From contig JACCIX010001234.1 in the NCBI GenBank assembly GCA_025506515.1, forward strand, positions 114,409-178,408: a stretch of 64,000 bases of DNA. The letters run 5' to 3'. Of this stretch, positions 1 to 10,236 are shown in pieces. Position numbers and translations under genes: made by a program. Below the pieces are notes generated by a model. The model saw nothing but the letters and a program-made list of their open reading frames with translations, did not search any database and was not told where the DNA came from. This stretch comes from Flaveria trinervia. Lineage: Eukaryota > Streptophyta > Magnoliopsida > Asterales > Asteraceae. Numbering within the stretch: the stretch's first letter is position 1; each line of letters starts with the position of its first letter.

Positions 1-479
1 CACTCTTGCAAATTAGTTGCTTTTTCAGATAGTGACTATGCAGGATGTAAGTTAACTAGAAAGTCAACTTCTGGTAGATGTCAATTCCTAGGCAACTGTT
101 TGATTTCTTGGCAGAGTAAGAAACAAACATCTGTTGCTACATCCACTGCTGAAGCATAGTACATTGCTGCTGCAAGCTGTACTTCTCAGGTACTCTGGCT
201 TCAGAACCAACTTTTGGATTATGGCATTACAAAGACTAAGACTCCATTATTAATGGATAGTGCTTCAGCTCTGTGCATTGTCAAGAATCTAGTCCAACAC
301 TCTAGGACCAAACATATAGAGATCAGACACCATTTTATTAGGGATTGTTTTGAAAAAGGTCTGATTGATCCAAAGTTTATGCCTAGTGCTGATGAGCTTG
401 CAGATATATTACTAAGCCTTTGGATAGTTCAACTTTCCAAAACCTTGTGTTAAGGCTTGGTATGCTGCAGCTAGAATAA
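1..479 (+). pseudogene. Copia RNase H, C-terminal part (element A)
   Basis: Frame 1 encodes the end of a copia RNase H, which degrades the RNA strand of the RNA-DNA hybrid during reverse transcription. Visible landmarks are the SDSDYAG block near codon 10, the STSGRCQF block, a TSTAEA segment and the HIEIRHHFIRDCFEKG block near the end. An in-frame TAG at 157-159 replaces the Glu of the catalytic AEAEY-type motif; element F reads GAG there. A one-base loss near 411 (ATATTACT here, ATATTTACT in F) shifts the frame before the stop at 477-479. The protein is therefore dead as written. Everything upstream is outside the window. Confidence 0.9.
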
Positions 480-1003
480 GTGATAACTACTGATGATCTC
501 AGTAATAAGTATTGATGATCATTAGTACTATGTCACAAATATGTACTGATCTGTTACTACTGATGTAGTTACGACTACTAATGTCAGTAAAAACAGATAA
601 GTACTGATGTCCTATGAAACAACTGAAAACAGCCAAAAAGACTGATGAGTAAGTGTTGAGGACAGTTTGAAACAGCTGACAAGCTAAGAATTGATGAAAA
701 CTACTGATGAGAATTTTCTCTTCGGTCGTTTCCAAAAACTGTTGTTTCACCTTAAATAGCTGATGACAAAACCATGTCTTCAGTAGTTTCACAACTACTG
801 ATGACTAACACCAGTCCTCAGTTGTTTACAACAGCTAATGACAAAACCACGGTCTTCAGTAGTTCCATAACTACTGATGACTAAAACCAAGTCTTCAGTT
901 GTTTTCAACGTCTGATAGTTAAAACCAAGTCTTCAGTGTTTTCAGAACAACTGATGACAACACCAACACTTTCAGTCGTTTTCTTTTCAGCCATTTTCTA
1001 AAC
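480..1003 (+). repeat. Hairpin-rich spacer between pol and post-pol gene (A)
   Basis: About 520 bases without a gene. The stretch is packed with variants of CTTCAGTAGTT and its complement AACTACTGAAG or AACTACTGATGA, which form inverted repeats. A clear one is 775-804, where GTCTTCAGTAGTT is followed after a short loop by AACTACTGATGAC. The same vocabulary occurs in the LTRs of A, B and F and in the equivalent spacers of B and F. Position and repetition suggest a regulatory or RNA-structure role (inference). Confidence 0.75.
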
Positions 1004-1068
1004 CTATAAATACCCGCACTTATAGCCAAACGTTTCATTAGCCGTTTTCAAACCTTTCTCTCTCAACA
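1004..1068 (+). promoter_or_regulatory. Putative internal promoter and leader of the post-pol gene (A)
   Basis: CTATAAATA at 1004-1012 is a good TATA box. It is followed by a short leader ending in a pyrimidine tract (TTTCTCTCTC) and ACAATGG at the start codon. The TATA lies 64 bases before the ATG. Element F has the same arrangement (TATA 65 bases before its ATG) and B a weaker one (TTTAAATA, 82 bases). The order TATA, pyrimidine patch, start codon is typical of plant core promoters, so this gene may be transcribed separately from gag-pol (inference). Confidence 0.55.
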
Positions 1069-4000
1069 ATGGCGACCATGAAACTCAAACCCCGACACAA
1101 CTGTGTTGCCTACCTTTCGAAATCGGCCTTCTGGAATAAGTTTGACACTGCCATCGATCTTATGGTGGATTCCCCATACCGAACAGCCTTTCTTCTGAAT
1201 CCTACCATATATCCTGACTCCTTATCCCAGTTCTGGACCAACATCTCTATAATAATTGGTGAGAATGATAGACAAATCACTCTCCAGTCGTTGGTGAACC
1301 AGAAACAGGTGCTCATCACCCCCGACATCATTCGCAAAACCCTAAATTTGCATGATGGCACCTATCCTAAAGAATACCCGAAAGGCACCACTGATATGTC
1401 TTTTCTTAATAACGGGTATGAAGGCAACTTAAGTGCTACAACCATACTTAAAAAGCACTTTCATGATGCTGAAAGACTTATCTTTCATATGGTGAATGTC
1501 TGCCTTGCATCAAAGACATCTTCTTGGGATCAGATGTCTTCCGATGGCAACAGGTATTGTACTCTATCCTTGAACGCCAAAATCTAAATTTTATGAGATA
1601 GTGTTCATGGAACTAAGGATCTGGCTCAGAAACCTGTGGCAAACAGATGGCTACTTTATCCCAGGTTTCTGATGGCCATAATTTTGAATCAATTAAAATC
1701 TGATGGCCTTGTTGGTATTGGAGTCCCTGCTCTAGTTGTTTTAGCTGAAATATACTCCAGACATAACTCAGACCCTACTCTAAAAGGGGCTGCCCGGATG
1801 CTAAAACCCAAGCAGAGGGAACCCACAGCCTCCACTTCCAGATCCAAAGTCCCTACCAAACCCAAAACCCAAAAACCCAAAAAGGCTACTCAGGGAGATG
1901 AGTCCCCTGAGGATGCCCCTGTACCACCAACACAGGAATTACATACTGGTTATAACCCCCCAGCTATGTCCACGACTCAACCTGCTGAAGCCGCACATGT
2001 ATCCTCTCAACAGGATCCTGTTGCAACCACAATTGGGGATCCCACATTTCTGGAACCTATCTCACTTGAGAGGGTTACCATTGAAGAGCACCTCTCACCT
2101 CGGGTGCAATCTGCTTCAGACCAATCTCCACATGCAACCGCCCCTCAAAGCCTAACACTGATAGTTGCTAAAATGCTGAGTCAGTTGCATTCCTCACCCC
2201 CTCCCCAGAAACCGCTTACCACTAGGAATACCTCAACTATTGAGGGGGAGGATCAAAATTCTTCTGATAACCCACAGCACAGGGGTTACAATGTTCAATC
2301 TCCAAGTGTAGAAATGGAGGTTAGAACATCTGGTAAGGCTACCACTTCTACTAATTCAGCAAATGATCAGGATGAAGTTGGTAGCATCCATAAGACCTTA
2401 CCAGAGGCAACTGCCAATGAAGGACACCGTCCTGGGGCAGGAAGTCCCGAATACCAGAACAAGGGGCACATGCTTCTACTGATGTACACTCAGAGCATGT
2501 ACATCCTGATTCAATCAGGAGGTCAGGTGATTCAGCACAGACTGATGATGACCTGGGCTTTTTCTATGATGTATTAGCCCATAATACCATCCTAGAGACT
2601 GAGGTGAGCAAACTCAAAGAGTTGCTAGCCATAATGTCTCAGGATCAAAGTCCATCTACCTCACAAACCACACAGATGGCACCTTCCATTGAAGGTTCCC
2701 CAAACACTAAGCCTACACACTTAACTGAGCCACTACTTTTGGCACCACCTCTCAGGGATAGAACCCCTCTGAGCAGATGGTTGCTATCTTTCAAAACTCC
2801 TTACCTCTCATCACTCCCATCATAACTGACATAATGCATAAAGCCATTGATGAGAGGATATCCTCAAATCTACAAACCCTCATTGATGATGCTGTTCACA
2901 AATCTCTTTTTGCCTTTCAAGCCCCTGCTCCCAATGCAACCAAAAAGGGGGAGACTTCCAAGTCTAAGGCAGTGAAAGAAAAGAAAAGAAAAAGAGTTGA
3001 TGATGAGAAAGAACCTACAAAAGAGAAGGAGGTGGAGAAAGAACTGATCTCAGAACAGTTGATCACAGATAAAGAGAAGGAAGATCAGCTGATCACATAT
3101 AAAAGAAAGAAAAGTGCTGAGTCAAAAGCTGATGAAGATAAATCCTTAGAAGATCTTGTCAAAGATGCTGATGAAGCTCACAGCAGATCCATGGATAAAA
3201 TTATAGATCAACTCTTTCGACAAGGTCATGACACAACCACACTAGACACTGAGATCAGAAGGCTGGAATAGAAGAGATTCAAGCTAGATGGCTGGTTATA
3301 GTGTGTTGGAAAGGGAAAGATTGGAGATAATGATCAGATTCATTGCCAAGTACCTTGGAAGATCATTGATAGAGATAAAGGCCTGGTCCAGAGACAGTAT
3401 CTTGGAGATAACCAAGAAGATCTGCTCTGCTGGAGGCTATAATACAGGGTTGATAATTGAAGCACTGGATGAAGCAGGTGCAGGGAAGAGAACTGAAATG
3501 GCAAAGCTCTCCAAAGCCAAACTCACCACCAAAATGCTAAGTCAGTCTTCTCACACTCCCACTCAAACATAACCCTTATCTCTAAAATCTCCCAAATCTA
3601 TCCCTAAACCAAGCCACCCACAACTCAACCCACAAAACCAATCCCTTTACCCCAAAAACCACCTCAAACCTTACCCAGTGATACACCAGAAGGAGGAGAG
3701 GGGTGTTGAGGGTAGAAGAAGATGAAGAAGAGGATGATGATGATGATAGTCTGCCAATCTCTGTTGTTCTCAAACTCAAATCACCTGAGCACAGAAGTCA
3801 ACAAGTGATTACTCCTGACTTGCAATGCAGATGGTGAAGGTAAAGATTGAAGAAGCTAAACATCAGAAACAGCACGATGAGAAGTTTCTCAAGATGGTTG
3901 ATAAGGATTTCCCTCAGTCCTCATCCATTCAAGAATGAAGAAACAGGCTCTGAGGCTGTACACTCTTAGACATACTTTTCAACATCAAAAAGAAAGAGAG

Positions 4001-4467
4001 CGGATCTGGCCAGACCCCAGGGTAAGTTCTAGAATTCATAAGAAGAATATACCAAGTAGATATCATGGCCAAGTGAAGAAGACCTTGAATGCTGCAATTA
4101 CATTGGCCATGGTAGTCTTACCTTGGGAAATCATTGAAGAATTCAAGAGAGCTCACAAATCCAAGACAACCCCTCAATCTATTCTTGAGAACAAAATGAT
4201 CAAGAAGGGGTTGTTATACAAAATACTTGAAGATCTTCAGAAGAGTGAACTCCAGTTGTTGCTTGAAGGCTCTCACCCTGATGAATTTGCTTACAGAGAG
4301 GTAACAACTATGGAGTTGAAAAATGGAAAGATAGTGAGATACCTGTCTGAGTATTATGCCCAAAGTTCTTCTTCGAGGGAGAAGCAGAAGAACTCACCAA
4401 GGAGGAACAAGTTGTTCTCCTTGAGGCCTATGCTAGTGAGTCTTATAGACTCATTAATGGGAATTAG
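1069..4467 (+). pseudogene. Post-pol Sirevirus-type protein gene (A), broken
   Basis: This is a long gene between pol and the 3' LTR, about 1,130 codons if read through its breaks. The start ATG at 1069 has context ACAATGG and begins MATMKLKPRHN. Regions in order: a globular N-terminal part (1069 to about 1790) with the conserved motifs NPTIYP, SLSQFW and LLYPRFLM; a Pro/Ser/Thr-rich stretch (about 1800-2820); a Lys/Glu-rich, probably coiled-coil stretch (2940-3190); a conserved segment with AHSRSMDKIIDQLFRQG and RERLEIMIRFIAKYLGRS; a Pro-rich then acidic linker; and a basic C-terminal part (3935-4467). I see no signal peptide and no transmembrane segment. Frame breaks lie near 1544, 1590, 2577, 2820, 3270, 3570 and 3930. 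The biochemical function is unknown to me; soybean SIRE1 has an 'env-like' ORF in this position, but nothing here supports an envelope role. Confidence 0.8.
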
Positions 4468-4660
4468 GTTTCATGGTTGGGACAAGACTCTGTGTCCAGT
4501 TTCCCAAGATAGAGTTCCTTCCATACTTAGCCAATCAAAAGATTAGAAACCTTTTCCCGGCCTGGTGCTTAACTGATTACCTCTAAAGTTGATCAAGAGG
4601 GTGTTTCTGCCAAGAATAAGTGGGATCATCAATAAGTTTAGAGGTTTTGGCTGCATTGGT

Positions 4661-4671
4661 TCAGGGGAGTT
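4661..4671 (+). other. Polypurine tract of element A
   Basis: TCAGGGGAGTT lies directly before the 3' LTR. It would prime plus-strand DNA synthesis. B and F have AGGGGGAGTT at the same place; A has lost one G. The G-rich form matches the PPT style of Sireviruses. Confidence 0.8.
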
Positions 4672-5383
4672 TGTTGGACCAAAAGAACCAATGAGCCTAA
4701 TCAGAAAAACCTCTAAGTCCCACAGACATTACAACTGCTGAAGAAGATCTCAACAGCTGAAGACATCAGCTGATTACAAGGTCTGAAGACAAAGTCTGAA
4801 GACAAGATCTGAAGACTTCTACTGAAGACAAAGTCTGAAAGTAAAGTACTGAAGACAAAGACTGAAAGTAAAGTACTGAAGAACAAAGACTGAAGACAAA
4901 GACTGAAGACCAAAGTGATCACTAGTTGCCACAATAGCTGAAGTAATTAACTTCAGTAGTTGTGATGGTTTCCTTTCAGTACTTGTAATTTACTTTTCAG
5001 TAGTAATGGTTTCAGTAGTTGTAGTTCAGTAGTTTTATGTTTTTGTACTTAAGCATTCTCTGAGATGCAATCAGTAGTTGAGAACATTCTCAGTAGTTTG
5101 CATAGTTTCAGTAGTTTGAATAATTCTGTTAGATGTCACTATCAAGTGACATCAGCAGACGTCACATATCCTATATAAGGAATGTTGACCTAGTTGTAAT
5201 GTGTGACATTGAGCCACCGCGAAAGTATACAAATGAAATATTTCTTTTGCATAATTCTCTGTTTCTATAACCGTGTACTGTTACATTGAATATCAATTGT
5301 GTTCTTGTGAATTGTTTAATTCGTTGTTCGAATTCTGCTGCAATACTCTCTAATTAATCAAACTTAGATCACTGATCTTAACA
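4672..5383 (+). repeat. 3' LTR of element A (712 bp)
   Basis: Starts TGTTGGACC directly after the PPT and ends CTTAACA, so it has the TG...CA termini. It carries CTGAAGACAAAG-type repeats (about 4785-4915), a hairpin around 4929-4963 built on CTGAAGTAATTAACTTCAG, and a TATA box CTATATAAGG at 5171-5180. The LTR is the same length as the 3' LTR of F and belongs to the same subfamily. The right end was fixed by alignment with the LTR/PBS junction of F. Confidence 0.9.
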
Positions 5384-5854
5384 AAAATAAATGGTCAACT
5401 TTGAAAGTTGGTGAGTTTTCATGGGTGAAACATACATATATACATAAAAATTTACAAGTAGCAATTCAGGTCAATAGTTATGAATTATTCAGGTTTATAG
5501 AACACATATAGCTACAATCAAACCTTAACAGTTTACAAGGTTACAGATTAAACGATTAGCTAAGTGTACTCGGATTAACCAAGTAGGCTTGTCAGGCCCG
5601 TAGATCTATGACATCGCCAAGCTAGCAAAAGTTAACGATTGTCAACATATAATGTATATCATATAACACTCACAATAATATCAATAACCATGACAAAAGT
5701 AAAGATGAATTGCATGTGCATTTACAAGTATCAAGATGTTAAAAGTGTAAGATTATAAAGTTAACATCTTTCACCCCAAAAGGTGTGAAATAAAGTAAAA
5801 AGAGGCATGGAGAACTCATATGGAGAACTCATATGGAAAACTCCCAAGTATAGT
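5384..5854 (-). repeat. R- LTR fragment 1 (host of A and B)
   Basis: Non-coding. Read in reverse, this matches the LTR at 34218-36642 and the partial LTR at 32209-32993 over its whole length, including GGTCAACTTTGAAAGTTGG near 5392 and the AGGTGTGAAATAAAGTAAA stretch near 5790. It is the piece of one minus-strand LTR left between insertions A and B. The sequence resumes without loss at 18274 after element B. Confidence 0.9.
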
Positions 5855-6704
5855 TGTTGGACCAAAAGAACCAATGAGCCGGATCAGAAAAACCTTTAAG
5901 TCCCACAGACGTCACAACAACTACTGAAGACCACAACAGCTGAAGACAATAGCTGATTACAAAGTCTGAAGACAAGTGCTGAAGACAAAGTCTGAAGACA
6001 AGTACTGAAGACAAAGTCTGAAGACAAGTGCTGAAGACAAAGTCTGAAGACACAAGTGCTGAAGACAAAGTCTGAAGACAAGTGCTGAAGACAAAGTCTG
6101 AAGACATAAGTGCTGAAGACCAAAGTATCAGACGTTATCACAACAGCTGAAGAGGTCTTATTCAGTAGTTGTGACGGTTTACCTTTCAGTAGTTTTATGT
6201 TTTATCTTTTCAGTAGTTTGACACAACAGCTGAAGAATACTTCTTCAGTTATTGTGCTCATCAGTAGTTTTATATTTATCAATAGTTTTGTAAAACGACT
6301 GAAGAGCTTGTTCTTCAGTCGTTGTAATTTCAGTAGTTTCTTATCAGTAGTTTCTTATTTTGTACTTAACACTCTGATATGTTCTCAGTAGTTGTGAACA
6401 TTTCAGTAGTTTGTTAAGAGTTAGTTATTTTTGTAATAGATCTGCCAGCTGTCACTTACCCGTGATAACAGCAACGATTGCACTCTATATAAGGAGTGTC
6501 AACCTAATATAATAAAACAAATGATTTGATCAGAAATATTCGATATTCTTGAAACATTCCTTGTTACACAATATATCTCTCGTTATAACCGTATTGTTCT
6601 TAATGCATACAAGTATCAAACTCTTGCTACAATTTGTCTAATTCTTGTTCTTATTCCGTGTGCTACGCTCCATTACATCAAACTTGTGATCACTGATCCT
6701 GACA
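5855..6704 (+). repeat. 5' LTR of element B (850 bp)
   Basis: Starts TGTTGGACC and ends CCTGACA. It contains a tandem array (5963-6120), three hairpins at 6138-6174, 6222-6256 and 6295-6322, a TATA box CTATATAAGG at 6484-6493 and the PBS two bases beyond its end. The third hairpin has a perfect 11-bp stem (ACGACTGAAGA against TCTTCAGTCGT). The hairpins lie upstream of the TATA, in the position of a U3 enhancer. The LTR is 29 bp shorter than its partner, mainly because of one fewer array unit. Confidence 0.93.
5963..6120 (+). repeat. 26-28-bp tandem array in LTR of B (6 units)
   Basis: Units of the type AAGTCTGAAGACAAGTGCTG repeat six times here and seven times in the 3' LTR (17494-17690). 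Because the array has few stop codons on the minus strand it produces long open frames there that have no other support. The different copy number between LTRs of one element shows that the array changes length readily. Confidence 0.88.
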
Positions 6705-6706
6705 AA

Positions 6707-6718
6707 TGGTATCAAGAC
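6707..6718 (+). other. Primer binding site of element B
   Basis: TGGTATCAAGAC lies two bases after the 5' LTR. It matches the TGGTATCAGAGC site for the 3' end of plant initiator tRNA-Met, with one extra A. Element F has TGGTATCAGAAG at the same place. Confidence 0.85.
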
Positions 6719-6942
6719 GGTTAATCATTGATCGATCTAATAATTGATCATTGAAACTGCTATTCAAGATCCAAGTTTGACTGAATTAGCATTCTTGTGT
6801 TTTGCAAGAAACGGTTATAGAGATTGAATTTTCTGTGTTTTCTGGTCATTCATCCTGAGATTTTCTCTTGGTTTTCATTGAGTCTGTTGTGGTCTTTATA
6901 AAAACGTTTAAAAGCTTGAATTAAATTGTATTTGGACTCAAA

Positions 6943-9417
6943 ATGACTACTCCTTCCAATGATCCTCACAATACTGGTTCCTCACCAAGCCTCCAATGCT
7001 GGTTAGGAATGAGTATAACATATGGCAACGACGAATGCTCCATCACCTGTCTGTTAAAAGCGCAGGTTGTTGGACATCAGTGGTACATGGTCCACACAAG
7101 CCTATGGTGAATAACCTAGAAACCAATCAAATGGTTCCGAAGAGGAGGGAGCAATACTCAGATGAGGATAATAAGTTGTTTGAGATTGATGCAAAAGCCC
7201 ATGGAATCCTGGCCATGGCACTGCCTAATGAAATCTATTCTGGGCTAATGCATCATGAAACTGCCCATGACCTCTGGAATGCCTTGAAAGAACAATTTGG
7301 AGGAACAGATGAGGTCTTGGCAAATAATAGAGAAATCCTTGCCCAACAATATGAGACATTCTCTCATAGGAAGGGTGAGACACTGGCTCAACAGTTCGAG
7401 CGGTTCTCTTGTTTGATATCTGAATTAAAAATGGTTAAACATGAGTACACCAATAGTCAGATGAATAACATATTTCTCAGATCACTGCCTAAGAGATGGG
7501 ACACATACACTATTGTCCTACACTCCAGTGCAAATTTGGACAAACTATCTCTCACCCAACTCCATGGGAAATTGCTCACATTTGAGAGAGAGATAGAACA
7601 GAAACAAAAACTGTCTTCATCTGGAAAGCTCACTGAAGACTTTGTACCAGGCAACACTGCCTTGGTTGGTCATGAGTTAGAATATGCCTCATCTGAATGC
7701 CAGTATGATGAGCATATGACTTCTCTTCAAACACTTCTGATCTGCATTTGTGAGTGTTGATAGTCAGTTTACTGGATGTAATAATGACAATCTATGCTTC
7801 ATCATGGATGATATCAAGGGGATTGCTGATGATGACTTAGAAGAGATGGATATTTTGAGCCAAATGGCCTTGATAAATATCAGATCTCAGAAGTTCTACA
7901 AAAGAACTGGAAGAAAGTTCCCAGGACTCTCTGGCAAAACCAAAGTTGGTTTTGACAAGAGTAAGTTGAAGTGTCACAAATGCCACAGGCTTGGACACTT
8001 TGCTAGAGAATGCAGATCATCTGGATCTAATTCCTCTGCACCTTTTGTGACTTTCCCTGGCAATAGTCAACAACACAGAGGGCAACATCCTGTCAATTCT
8101 AGTCATCATTCTCAACACAATCTCCTGCATATTTTGTTCCTCAGGGTCAAATGCCATATCCTTACCCTTGTTATTACATGCCACAGTCAAATCAAGTTCA
8201 AGTTCCTATAGTAACACAACCTCATGCACTACCAGAACCTCAACCATCTCAATCTCATCAACCTCCTCAACCTCAACAACACAGCTTCTTCACCCCTGGA
8301 GGTGTTGACTGGAGCAGTTTACCGGATGACATGTCTGGTCATGAACAACTGTTCACAGTTGCTGGTCAACATGGTGGTGACAGTCCTTTTGGGAATCTGG
8401 CTCTCATGGCCCTGGAGTCTACTGAGGGTTCCTGCTCAAATGCATCATCTTCACAGGTAACTCAGGTATCTTAGAGGCTAAAGCCAAGTTATGTTCTGAA
8501 TCATGCATTGCTGCCTTTATCTCAATTAGAGAGGCAAATGTAGCATTAATAAATCAAAAACTTGAGCTTGAGAAAACCATTTCCAAAAGAAAAGCTGAGT
8601 TTGAGTCTGCTCTTAATTGTAAAAATGATGAGATTTATAAGCTTAAATGCCAACTAAATGATGAAAAGGCTAAGCTAGAGGTTATTCTGGATGACCAGAG
8701 AAATCTAAAAGAAACCCTTGCAGTCACCCAGGTAGAGTGTGATCGATGGGTACAATCATGCAAAGGTTTTGAAATGCTTCTTAGTAAGCAATCTGCTTTC
8801 AATGTGAAGTTTGGTATGGTTACAATCACACTGCTCCTCCTACAGATTTTGCTTCAAGAGCAGAAGTGAAATCTGATGGAGAAAGCAATAACCAATCCAC
8901 CTCATCATGTGATTCACCTTTTGATAGAGCATCATCAAAAGTTGAAGTCAGCACTAAGCCCTCTCAGAACCCATCAGCTGATATTGATGGTTCTACTGCT
9001 GACACTCACATGATAAAAGAGATGATCAACTCAGGAGTTATTTCTGAAAGTCCTGAAAGGACTGGAGAGCAAGATTTAACACCTGAAGTTCAAACTCCAA
9101 CTAATGGCAGCACTGAAGAGAAGAAAACTGTCAGTAGAAAGAGTTTGAAGACTACTAAAGAGGAAGTCAAGAAATCAAATAATGCTTCTAAAGTACTGAA
9201 GAGCAAGTCTTCAGTAGTTTCATCCTCTTTAGTTGATGATCATCATAAGATGAAGAAGAAACCATGTGAAGTATGTGGTTTGTTCAATCATCTTACAGAT
9301 GATTGTTGGTACAAAAGGGGATCCAAACTCAAACATAAAGAAGAAATTCAAGAGAAAATGGCTAAAATGAAAACTGAGTTTGGAGCCACATTTGTACAGC
9401 AACATCAAAGCCTGTAA
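6943..9417 (+). pseudogene. Copia Gag region (B), frameshifted
   Basis: Gag packages the element RNA into virus-like particles. The start ATG at 6943 (MTTPSNDPHN) agrees with F, where the equivalent ATG is at 38347. A one-base loss near 6984 (CTCACC here, CTCAACC in F) breaks the frame almost at once. From 6996 the frame reads the usual copia Gag core, with WQRRMLHHL, DLWNALKEQFGG and TLAQQFERF. A CCHC zinc knuckle, CHKCHRLGHFAREC, lies at about 7972-8013. A Gln/Pro/His-rich and then Lys/Glu-rich stretch follows, and then a second knuckle, CEVCGLFNHLTDDC, near 9260-9310. The second knuckle just before protease is normal for Sireviruses. Breaks occur near 7760, 8200, 8470 and 8840. Confidence 0.85.
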
Positions 9418-9725
9418 CCTCAAGTCCAAACAGAAATCCAAAAAGGAAGGGGTTAAACAGGTAACAGCTGAGATTGCTTAAAAGAAAAAGGTGCAACATA
9501 GGAACTTATCAAACTCCAATGCCAATGTGTCTGAAGAGCTGAAAGCCTTATCCCAAAATCAGACACAGCTGGTTATGATGGTTCAACATCTATTGGGAAG
9601 AGTTAACCATTAGATGTTCCTATGTTGAAACCACAGAAAAGGAGGTCCAAGCCAAAGGATTCCTTTTCTTCACCAGCCTCTTCCTCTCAGGCTGTTGTTT
9701 CAACAAACTGTTAGTTTACCATCTG

Positions 9726-10236
9726 TTGATGAGAACAGGCCCAAGACCAAAAAGGTTTGGGTCTCAAAATTTAACTAATTTGTGTATCTTGCAGGGTTCT
9801 TCAACATACCTCAGAGGCATCTGGTATGTAGACAGTGGAGGATCCATGCATATGACAGGAAACAGATCACTTCTTAATGACTACTCTCAAGGAAGGAAGG
9901 AGTTTGTGTCATTTGGCAATGATGCAAAAGGTTACATCATTGGCAAAGGCTTTGTTTCCAATGGGGAAATAAAGTTTGATGATGTTAACCATGTGGAAAA
10001 TCTCAAGTACAACCTCTTGAGTGTCAGTCAAATGTGTGACAAAGGCCATGTTGCTCTTTTCACTAGTCAGAACTGTCGGATTCTGTCATCCAAAGTTCTA
10101 AATTTGATTGATAAGGTGTTGGATGAACACACTCTCCTAAAGGCCAACAGGACAGGAAGAGTGTATGCCTTAGATCTTTCCAAGAAAATAGATCTCAAAG
10201 GCCATCCTTGCTTATTTTCCAAGGCTTCCCCCAAGA
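9726..10236 (+). pseudogene. Copia aspartic protease (B)
   Basis: The retropepsin-type protease cuts the polyprotein. IWYVDSGGSMHMTG at about 9820-9860 carries the catalytic Asp in the DSG form usual for copia elements. The downstream LKYNLLSVSQMCDKG block is the conserved end of the domain. The frame is open from 9726 to 10286, but near 10236 the true frame moves to the one beginning at 10208, so protease and integrase are not joined as written. A stop and frame loss near 9420-9480 separate it from Gag. Confidence 0.85.

Larger units (their letters stand above)
1..5383 (+). mobile_element. Copia element A (Sirevirus-like), 3' part only
   Basis: This is the downstream part of a Ty1/copia LTR retrotransposon whose 5' half lies left of the window. 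In order it has the end of RNase H, a hairpin-rich spacer, a post-pol gene of about 1,130 codons, a polypurine tract and a 3' LTR. The same order recurs in complete elements B and F. A gene after pol and a G-rich PPT fit the Sirevirus lineage of Ty1/copia (established knowledge of the lineage; assignment by inference). It is closer to F than to B in LTR and coding sequence. Its right end falls in an R- LTR, so it is a nested insertion; the five bases after the LTR are AAAAT, the expected target duplication. Confidence 0.9.

Noticed and set aside
1069..4467. Calling the post-pol gene an envelope gene
   Set aside because: No signal peptide, fusion peptide or membrane span is visible in any of the four copies. 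Position alone is not enough.
5829..6141. Minus-strand open frames of 80-130 residues rich in SSDFVFSTCLQTLSS repeats (also at 17284-17701, 4713-4934, 48770-48988)
   Set aside because: They are readings of the CTGAAGACAAAG tandem array of the LTRs on the opposite strand. They differ in length with array copy number and have no start context or homologue.
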